NCBI RefSeq assembly: GCF_023100685.1
Contig: NZ_CP090064.1
Span: forward strand, 1,612,001 to 1,676,000
Direction: 5' to 3'
From: Proteus vulgaris
GTDB lineage: Bacteria > Pseudomonadota > Gammaproteobacteria > Enterobacterales > Enterobacteriaceae
DNA: 64,000 bases
Position numbers and translations under genes: made by a program
Notes under the pieces: model-generated
Seen by the model: the letters and a program-made list of their open reading frames with translations, nothing else
Told to the model about the DNA's origin: nothing
Database searches by the model: none
In this document: piece by piece, positions 57,401-64,000 of the stretch
Layout: every line of letters begins with the position of its first letter
How positions within the stretch are numbered: the first letter of the stretch is position 1

Positions 57401-60400
57401 ACAGGTAAATTTACTTTGATTAACCAATTCGGGAAAATAAGTTTAACTGAAGCTGCAGATTTAAAAACGGGTGAAATTAATAATCAACAAGGGTTAATTA
57501 TTACAGGTAAAGATTTAACAATTAATAGCCATCAGCAAATAATCAATAATCGTGAAACAAAAAAGAGTGGTGGTATTGTTAGTCAAGGGAAGTTAACACT
57601 AGAAAGTGGTGAGCTTGATAATCAACAAGGGCAAATGCTTGCTAAGCAAGCAATAAACTTAACTACCCAAGCTGTAAAAAATAATACAGGTAAAATTGTT
57701 AGTGAATTATCGAGTTTAACACTTAAAGGATTATCGTTAGATAATACTCAAGGTCATCTCTTTTCTTCTAAAAATTTACTATTAACGTTAAGTGATAAAT
57801 TGACTAATCGTTTCACGAAAGAAAATGACCAAGGTATTGAAATACATGGTTTATTAACGATTAAAAGTGGAAATATCGATAGCACTAAAGGACGTATTGT
57901 TTCTGGTGACAAATTAATATTAGAAAGCAATGATCTGATTAATCAACAAGGAATTTTGGGTAGTCTAAATAATAATTTATCTATTGCTAGTAAAGCAATA
58001 AATAATGATGATGGCTCAATCAGTGCTTATGATATTAATATTAATACACAAGGTGAAAATTTAAGTAATCAAAGCCAACAAAGTAGTAGCCAAATTTTTA
58101 GCAAGCATAACCTTACGATTGAAAGTGGTGCAATAGATAATAACAAAGGTAAATTAGTTGGTAAGAATGCAATTAATATCACGAGTAATGGAGATTTAAA
58201 TAACCAAAAAGGTCAAATATCCAGTATTCATTCTTTAGATATCACGACAAAAAGCCTAAATAATACTCAAGGGCAGATTTCCTCAAATAAAACTATCACA
58301 GTAACTTCCGATAATAATATAGATAATACAGAAGGAAAAATAGAAGGACGTGATAGTGTCAGGATCGAAAATAGTGGACAATTTAATAATACATTAGGTC
58401 AAGTTATTGGGAAAAATAGTGTTAGTCTTTTATCAAAGGGTGATTTAATTAACTACAAAGGGCGTTTAGGGAGTGAAAAATCATCAGTAACACTAAATAC
58501 CTATCAAATTGATAATCGTTATGGCGTTATTTCAGCACAAGATACTTTAGCATTAGATACAAATAAATATGGTATTAATAATACTGATACTAGCCAAAGT
58601 GGTGGTATTGTTAGTCAAAAGAATATTATCTTAAAAAATGGTGAATTAAATAATGAAAAAGGTCATTTAATTGCTAAAACTGACCTGAATATTAATACTC
58701 ATCAGCAAAAAATAATTAATAATAATGGAATTATATCTGCTGATAATGGTCTGTTAACAGTAGACTCAACGGCTATAAATAATGTATCTGGGTTAATTTA
58801 TTCTCTTAAGAATATGCTTGTTAATACTCAAGGTCATGATATTGATAACAGCGATACTAAGAATAACAAGGGGATCTTGACTAAAGGAAATTTATTATTA
58901 AATGCAGGTAATATTTTTAATGTGCAAGGTAACTTAAGTGCTGAAGGCTTAGTAAAGATAACTTTTAATATATTAAATAATGAACAAGGAAAACTTGCTA
59001 GTCTACAAAATAATCTAACCTTAACAGGAAATCAGCTTAATAATAACAAAGGATTAGTTTACGCATCAGAAGAACTCAAAATAATACTAAAAGAGTCACT
59101 CAGTAATAATGAAACAGTTGATGATCTAGGTATTATTAGCCATGGTAACATTGAAATTACAGCGAAAAATTTTGATAACCAACAGGGGCGTTTGATCGCC
59201 AAAAAAGACAATCAACTAACTTTTAATGAAATTAATAATCAGCAAGGTACAATAGCAAGCCAAGCTGGAAAATTAATAGTAGATAGCCAATCATTATTCA
59301 ATTCTTCAGGATTAATAAGTGCTTTTTCCTTATTAGATATTAATACCCACAAACAGAAAATAGATAATCAGCAGGGTGTAATAGTTAGCCAGTCTGACAA
59401 TATCACTATCAATAGTGGTGAAGTAATTAATAATTCAGGTTTAATCACGGGAATAAATAATGTAGAAATTAACACCCATGATCAACATCTTGATAATAGT
59501 CACACAAAAGAGAGTGGAGGTATTGTTAGCAAAGGAGAGTTAACGATCCATGTAGGTGATCTTATTAATGAAGATGGAAAAGTAATATCGACGACAAAAC
59601 AATCTCTTTTTACTCAAGATATTAACAACAAAAAAGGGAAAATTGGGAGCCTACAAGAGAGTGTTTCTATTGAAAGTCTAGCTATTAATAATCAAAATGG
59701 ATTAATTAGTGCTAATAATAATCTAACTATTAATACTCAAGATAATGAATTTGATAATAGTAACACTTTATCTAATGCTGGAGTGATTAGCCAAGGCACA
59801 CTTAATTTATTTACAGGGAAATTAAATAATCAATCTGGATATCTATTTTCTGCAAAATCACTATTACTTAATAGCCTTGGATTAAATAATCAAAATGGTG
59901 AAATTGCCAGTCAGTCAAATGGCCTTAAATTAGTAACACAAGCACTAAATAATCAAAAAGGGACACTTTATTCAGCAGGCGCTTTCTCGTTAGATACTCA
60001 AAATAATCAATTAGATAACAGCCAAACTTTGACTAAAGGTATTATTAGTAAAGGTCCGTTGATACTAAAAACGGGTAATATAATTAATACTCAAGGACGA
60101 TTAGTTTCGGACGATAACGTTAATATCACAAGTGGTAAATTGATTAATAACCAAGCACAACTTGGTAGTCAATATGGTAAGTTAAATCTGACCACAGCAG
60201 AAATTGAAAACAAGAAAGGTGTAATTACTGCGAAAAATGACTTAATCATTAAAGCACAACAACAAAAAATTAATAATCAAAATGGAACAATAAGTACATT
60301 AGCTAAACTGGTTATAAATAGTGGTGATTTGATTAATCACTTTGGAAAGATTGCTTCTAATCAATATGCTGATATTACAGCAAAACAACTCGATAACACA

Positions 60401-63400
60401 AAAGGCACTATTGCAAGTAATAGTGATAAGCTGAAATTACAAACAAAAGATGTTAATAATAATCAAGGTCTGATTTATGCGGGAAAAGCATTAACAATTT
60501 ATGCTGATGGCGAATTAAATAATACTGAAAATAAAGCGACTGTAGGTATTGTTGCTAAAGATGATCTTAACCTGAAAGTTAAACAACTTAATAATCAGGA
60601 AGGATTAATTTCAGTAGTAGGAAATTTAGATCTAACTAGCCTTGAAAAAATTAATAACCAACAGGGATTAGTTACTGTTGGAGGAAAAACAGATTTAACA
60701 ACTCCCCAATTAAATAATTTCCAAGGGAAAATATCATCTTTGGGTTTATTAAAAATAAATCATGGTGATTTTTTATTCAATAATCGTGAAGGCAATTTAG
60801 TTTCTTCTGATAATATTTGGCTAAAAAGTGGAATATTAGATAATCAATACGGTAGCATTACTGCAAATAATACAGTAACGATTAATAGTGCTGATTTACA
60901 GAATAATCAAGGTACGTTATATGCAAAATCGACTTTAAACGTTAATGCTCAAAAATTAGATAATACAGAAGGATTATTACAGTCCGATAATCAGTTATCA
61001 ATAAATACCAATAAAAAAACACTAATCAATACTAAAGGTAGCATCATTAGTGGTACGGAAACACAATTAAATGTTGGTACTTTAAATAATCAAAAAGGCT
61101 ATATTCAAGCCATTGAAGAGCTAAATATTCAATTAAATCAACAAGCATTAGATAATCAACAAGGAACGTTATTATCCAAAAAAGATATTATTATTCAAGG
61201 AAGTAGTGTAAATAATAAAGACGGAAGTATTGTTAGCGGAAATAATACCAATATTACGTTGGAGCAAGATTTTAATAACCAATTAGGACAGGTTCAATCT
61301 CAAGGCTTGTTAGTCCTCAATGCTCAGAAACTAGATAACCAACAAACTCAAAATGATGAATTAGGACTAAAGGCAAGTAATATTCATATTTCAACTAATG
61401 AACTCCTTAACCATCAAGGTGTTATTCAGACGAGTGAATTATTAAAATTAACATCAACGGAAAAACTAAATAATCAAAGTGGTTTGATTTCCGCAAATGA
61501 ATTAACTATTGGTGGATCACCAAAAAATAACTTAGCCATTGATAATAAAAAAGGGCTGTTAGCTGCAACGGCACAGCTTCGTTTATGGGCTGAAAATTTA
61601 ACAGGCGATGGTGACGTTATCTCGGCAGGTAAAAGTGAAATTCAGCTCAAGAATGCTTTTGTATTAGATGAAAACGCCACAATTAAAGCTCAGGATTCAT
61701 TAATATTTTCTTCAGAACAAAGAATTGATAATCGTGGATTTATCTATGCAGGTGAGCAACTTTCACTGCAAGCAACAAGCTTTACTAATTATGAACCTGT
61801 AAAAAATAATGAGATCATTACAGCACGTATTGCAAGAAGTGTTGATGAGTATGAAAAACGTAATGGTGAAGTGAGCGCTAAAAATCTGGCGATTACAGTA
61901 TCAGATAATCTGCACAATACAGGGTTGATTGATGCCTTCGGGGGAAAACTTTCCTTAATTGCAACGACAATCTATAACCAAGTTGGTGGTCGTCTATATG
62001 GCGATAATATTTATATAAAAAGTCAGCAATTTGATAATAGTGCGAAACTTGATGAGATTGCGCCCGTATTAGCATCTCGTGAAAATTTACAGCTTTTCAG
62101 TAATAAGATAAATAATCGTAATCATGCCCTGATTTATAGTGGCGATGATATGGCAATTGCGGGTTTTGATACCAAAAATCTGTCAGAAAGTATCGCTGCT
62201 GATGTCCTTAATAATGAAAGTGCATCAATTGAAGCAAATGGGAATTTATTTGCTCATGTTTCAGAAATTAATAACCGTGATCTCTATTTAAAAATAAGTG
62301 ATCCTGAAAAAGTGTCTGAAATTCCAATGTATCAATTTGGTGTTGATTACAGTAGTGATAAATATGACGCTGATGATAAGCGGATTTGGTACAATATCGA
62401 TACGCGTGAACATTTATTACATGTTAATGGTAGACAATATAAAGATTTTTATGAATTTAAATATAATATCGTTACAGAAGAATCGAAGTTATTACACCGT
62501 GATCCTGCATTAATATTAGCGGGCAAAGATATTATACTAAAAGGTGATAATTTAAATAATATAAATAGCCATATTATTGCAGGTGGAAAACTGATTATTG
62601 ATGGAATGCATATTAATAATCAGGAAACTGCTGGGCAACATATTGAATACCATGAAGGTACAGCAATAAAGCATAAACGCCCAGGTAAACGAGGGTTTCG
62701 TGGTAAGAAAAGAGAGAGTTCATCTAAAAGTAGTCATTATGGGCCATTTGAGGTAGTGACTGATTTGCCATTGGGCTTACTAGAATATAAAGAAAACAGT
62801 AATCAAACGTCAGATAAACGCCCAGAAGCAAGTAAAACTGATGAAGTTATTATATCGGCTAAGCCAAGGTTTGGTCTTCTAACTATTAAAGAAAAGAGTA
62901 TTGATGTTTATACTGAAAATATTACTTCTATTACCTTAGATAAAGGCACCGAAAAATTAGCTGATGAATTGTCGTTAACGCAACATCAAGATAATTTATT
63001 AACTGAACAAAATGATTTTATCTTATCAGGGAAGATAGAGACAAAAAAACTTGATGGAACTATTGAGCAAAAAACGGCTGAAAATAAAGTTTTAAAAGTA
63101 GGTGATGAAGTCTCTATTACTGAAATTAAACAGACTGAAATTAATCAGCCAAATTTAACCCTACCTGAAATAAAACATGTAGATAAACAGCCTATAGTGC
63201 AACAGCCTATTGGTAAAATTATTACAGTACCTCAATTAGATAAACCAACAGAAAATAAAACTATTGAGGTTAATATTCAAACAGTAGCACCAATATTGAA
63301 ATTACCTGAGAATCGTTTATTTAACTTAAATAAAGGAACAGATAGCCAATATATTGTTGAAACAGACTCTCGTTTTACCAATAAAAGAGAGTGGTTAAGC

Positions 63401-64000
63401 TCAGATTATATGCAGAATGCATTATCGGTTGATCACAATAACACACATAAACGTATTGGTGATGGTTTCTATGAACAACGCATAGTACGCGATCAAATTA
63501 TTCAATTAACGGGTAATCAATATTTAGATGGGCATAATGATAATGAGCAGCAATATCATGCATTGATGGATGCAGGTATTCGTTTTAGTGAAGAGTTTGG
63601 TATTAAACCGGGTGTAACACTAACACCAGAACAAATGGCAATGATCACGGCTGATATGGTGCTATTAACCAGCAGGGAAATCACTTTACCTAATGGTTCT
63701 GTTGAAAAAGTGTTGGTGCCACAAGTTTATGCCAGAGTATTACCTGGTGATTTGCAAAATAGTGGCGCATTGCTTTCAGGTAGTGAAGTTATTTTAAATA
63801 ATATTCCAGAGCTGAAAAACCAAGGTACTATTTTAAGTAAAAATGGATTACAAGCATCAACAGATAATTTAATAAACCAAGGTCTTATAAAAGGAAAGAC
63901 CGTTGATTTAACAGCGTTGCATGATATTAAAAATGAGGGTGGCCAAATTGCAGGGCAGAGTCGTGTTAATTTGCAAGCGGGTGATTCTCTTATTAGTACT
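54482..64000 (+). CDS. cdiA: CdiA-type contact-dependent inhibition exoprotein (partial, runs off the window)
   Basis: One frame is open from ATG 54482 to the window edge (3,173 codons; checked at 58,019 and 63,962). It begins with an extended signal peptide (MNKLCYRVIYNRTRQLMVVVSE, cleavage near AQA at residue 65) and the two-partner secretion domain with NPAGISC (residues 177-183). A very long FHA-type repeat field (residues about 250 to 2,700) follows. From about residue 2,945 a block typical of CdiA proteins appears (SRFTNKREWLSSDYM; KRIGDGFYEQRIVRDQI). The toxin and pretoxin parts are not in view. A plain FHA adhesin is the alternative. Confidence 0.88.
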   Translation, partial: MNKLCYRVIYNRTRQLMVVVSELTKSSGENNKRNNIISSPIRTSLNSVAFILLLMQGLVSFSAQASQIIADQHAPQNQQATVLQTSNGLAQVNIQQPNQHGVSRNQFTQFDVDNKGAILNNSLQDTQTQLAGMVTGNPWLVNGEAKVILNEINSQNPSQLNGFIEVAGQRAEIIIANPAGISCQGCGFINAVNTTLVAGNALTQDGAITGYEINNGKIVISGNGLNDTASDYTRILARAVEVNSRLQANKLEITTGKNILDNEGNIVNQDDKAEKQTDYAIDVALVGGMYANKIKLVGTEHGVGVRNAGEIGADIGGLTLNENGQLVNSGKIQSYSELDIKTTSLNNQGAIVGKQNLNVTVENHLANSGTLQAKNNIQVDAKGTVSQTEAGKFLAQENIQIDAKNYLAEKKSQLGAGVDNKGNISKPATLTLNIKDELNSAGQHLSSSNIAFNAKSIDLSNSHTQGKSLQVKATEGHVTSDSAQVNAENIVLDAGTYISNRHGEIKGETVSLTAPQLIDNTKGKITQTGSRELSFNANELNNQQGEINAQGVLTFNNQILNNQKGNIQSLGNQLIVKATELNNQQGIISLPKQGLLAIEAQHLSGREGTLLSAGDLSLQGQLLDLEKATTQADNITITATNLNHDNATLKQTGDKTTFITVKQTLSNQQGKIQTQDQLTLKASIINNNQGEIRTLNNDLAITTQQNLINTEGKLIATAQNKINASQLDNSKGLIQAEKNISLTLMNELNNHSGKIITSEDSQLQAGRLINEQGEIGANTLNITLNNEANNKKGIILAQDTLHFTAKGIDNSEGSIQSESNMWIDTKGYTLNNQNTQHSGGIISRIALNLLTGNINNIQGVINASKTIDIQAKTVNNLKGQIATKANFIAETQGWNNTSGLIHALNITINTNKQKFINQDTQDNQGIQASQKLQLNTGVLDNHKGNIGGKAVLLTTEGLDNGQGIIDGKTLDLNTGKFTLINQFGKISLTEAADLKTGEINNQQGLIITGKDLTINSHQQIINNRETKKSGGIVSQGKLTLESGELDNQQGQMLAKQAINLTTQAVKNNTGKIVSELSSLTLKGLSLDNTQGHLFSSKNLLLTLSDKLTNRFTKENDQGIEIHGLLTIKSGNIDSTKGRIVSGDKLILESNDLINQQGILGSLNNNLSIASKAINNDDGSISAYDININTQGENLSNQSQQSSSQIFSKHNLTIESGAIDNNKGKLVGKNAINITSNGDLNNQKGQISSIHSLDITTKSLNNTQGQISSNKTITVTSDNNIDNTEGKIEGRDSVRIENSGQFNNTLGQVIGKNSVSLLSKGDLINYKGRLGSEKSSVTLNTYQIDNRYGVISAQDTLALDTNKYGINNTDTSQSGGIVSQKNIILKNGELNNEKGHLIAKTDLNINTHQQKIINNNGIISADNGLLTVDSTAINNVSGLIYSLKNMLVNTQGHDIDNSDTKNNKGILTKGNLLLNAGNIFNVQGNLSAEGLVKITFNILNNEQGKLASLQNNLTLTGNQLNNNKGLVYASEELKIILKESLSNNETVDDLGIISHGNIEITAKNFDNQQGRLIAKKDNQLTFNEINNQQGTIASQAGKLIVDSQSLFNSSGLISAFSLLDINTHKQKIDNQQGVIVSQSDNITINSGEVINNSGLITGINNVEINTHDQHLDNSHTKESGGIVSKGELTIHVGDLINEDGKVISTTKQSLFTQDINNKKGKIGSLQESVSIESLAINNQNGLISANNNLTINTQDNEFDNSNTLSNAGVISQGTLNLFTGKLNNQSGYLFSAKSLLLNSLGLNNQNGEIASQSNGLKLVTQALNNQKGTLYSAGAFSLDTQNNQLDNSQTLTKGIISKGPLILKTGNIINTQGRLVSDDNVNITSGKLINNQAQLGSQYGKLNLTTAEIENKKGVITAKNDLIIKAQQQKINNQNGTISTLAKLVINSGDLINHFGKIASNQYADITAKQLDNTKGTIASNSDKLKLQTKDVNNNQGLIYAGKALTIYADGELNNTENKATVGIVAKDDLNLKVKQLNNQEGLISVVGNLDLTSLEKINNQQGLVTVGGKTDLTTPQLNNFQGKISSLGLLKINHGDFLFNNREGNLVSSDNIWLKSGILDNQYGSITANNTVTINSADLQNNQGTLYAKSTLNVNAQKLDNTEGLLQSDNQLSINTNKKTLINTKGSIISGTETQLNVGTLNNQKGYIQAIEELNIQLNQQALDNQQGTLLSKKDIIIQGSSVNNKDGSIVSGNNTNITLEQDFNNQLGQVQSQGLLVLNAQKLDNQQTQNDELGLKASNIHISTNELLNHQGVIQTSELLKLTSTEKLNNQSGLISANELTIGGSPKNNLAIDNKKGLLAATAQLRLWAENLTGDGDVISAGKSEIQLKNAFVLDENATIKAQDSLIFSSEQRIDNRGFIYAGEQLSLQATSFTNYEPVKNNEIITARIARSVDEYEKRNGEVSAKNLAITVSDNLHNTGLIDAFGGKLSLIATTIYNQVGGRLYGDNIYIKSQQFDNSAKLDEIAPVLASRENLQLFSNKINNRNHALIYSGDDMAIAGFDTKNLSESIAADVLNNESASIEANGNLFAHVSEINNRDLYLKISDPEKVSEIPMYQFGVDYSSDKYDADDKRIWYNIDTREHLLHVNGRQYKDFYEFKYNIVTEESKLLHRDPALILAGKDIILKGDNLNNINSHIIAGGKLIIDGMHINNQETAGQHIEYHEGTAIKHKRPGKRGFRGKKRESSSKSSHYGPFEVVTDLPLGLLEYKENSNQTSDKRPEASKTDEVIISAKPRFGLLTIKEKSIDVYTENITSITLDKGTEKLADELSLTQHQDNLLTEQNDFILSGKIETKKLDGTIEQKTAENKVLKVGDEVSITEIKQTEINQPNLTLPEIKHVDKQPIVQQPIGKIITVPQLDKPTENKTIEVNIQTVAPILKLPENRLFNLNKGTDSQYIVETDSRFTNKREWLSSDYMQNALSVDHNNTHKRIGDGFYEQRIVRDQIIQLTGNQYLDGHNDNEQQYHALMDAGIRFSEEFGIKPGVTLTPEQMAMITADMVLLTSREITLPNGSVEKVLVPQVYARVLPGDLQNSGALLSGSEVILNNIPELKNQGTILSKNGLQASTDNLINQGLIKGKTVDLTALHDIKNEGGQIAGQSRVNLQAGDSLIST
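57571..60570 (+). repeat. Higher-order repeats in the CdiA FHA field
   Basis: The phrase (G)GIVSxGxLxLxxGxLNN recurs near 57571, 57830, 58095, 58605, 58868, 59129, 59516, 59785, 60042 and 60547. The spacing is mostly 255 to 270 bases or twice that, about 87 residues, which equals about four FHA repeats per unit. The copies are diverged at the DNA level. Confidence 0.6.

Noticed and set aside
61893..62513. Short frames within the CdiA gene (61893-62075 minus, 62298-62513 plus)
   Set aside because: They lie wholly inside the continuous CdiA frame and show no ribosome site or family pattern.

Overview
The window is AT-rich enterobacterial DNA, and its gene content and order point to the genus Proteus (P. 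mirabilis or a close relative). The yejM-yejL-yejK-rplY-radD-rsuA-bcr-yejG-mepS-lpxT and yeiP-fruK-nfo-yeiH-yeiE-lysP gene orders match the Enterobacterales backbone. The plaP putrescine importer, an IreA/IrgA-like receptor and a chaperone-usher fimbrial operon beside a CdiB/CdiA pair fit Proteus. The species call is inference, made without any database search.

Region 1 (1 to about 16,740) is the right part of a long-tailed (lambda/HK97-type) prophage. In order it has the end of the major capsid protein, head-tail connectors, tail tube, a G/G-T tail chaperone pair joined by a visible -1 frameshift site, tape measure, tail-tip proteins, a membrane-anchored cargo gene with its own terminator, the J-like host-specificity protein and two distal tail proteins. 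An O-antigen-type acyltransferase on the opposite strand closes the element. The prophage ends at a tRNA-Pro(GGG) gene, next to three perfect 11-bp tandem repeats that look like integrase arm sites. No integrase, lysis or early genes are in the window.

Region 2 (about 16,740 to 37,145) is housekeeping chromosome: LPS control (yejM, lpxT), ribosome and RNA functions (rplY, rsuA, yeiP), DNA repair (radD, nfo), cell wall (mepS) and transport (bcr, mtr, lysP). Unusual items are a fruK without fruA or fruB, two tiny secreted proteins that look like miniature pilins (one behind a perfect FNR box), and a second perfect FNR box in front of a gene-poor stretch before yejG.

Region 3 (37,146 to 44,005) is nutrient uptake: a FecCD-type permease and ATPase without a binding protein, a TonB-dependent siderophore-type receptor, and plaP. 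The plaP leader is elaborate: a 16-codon ORF directly followed by an intrinsic terminator, more hairpins, then a 69-codon ORF that overlaps the plaP start.

Region 4 (44,006 to 64,000) is surface and contact biology. An eight-gene fimbrial operon encodes one major pilin, two other subunits, three PapD-like chaperones, one usher and one two-domain tip protein. It is followed by a CdiB-type outer-membrane transporter and a CdiA-type giant exoprotein, open from 54,482 to the window edge (at least 3,173 codons). The toxin end and the immunity gene lie beyond the window.
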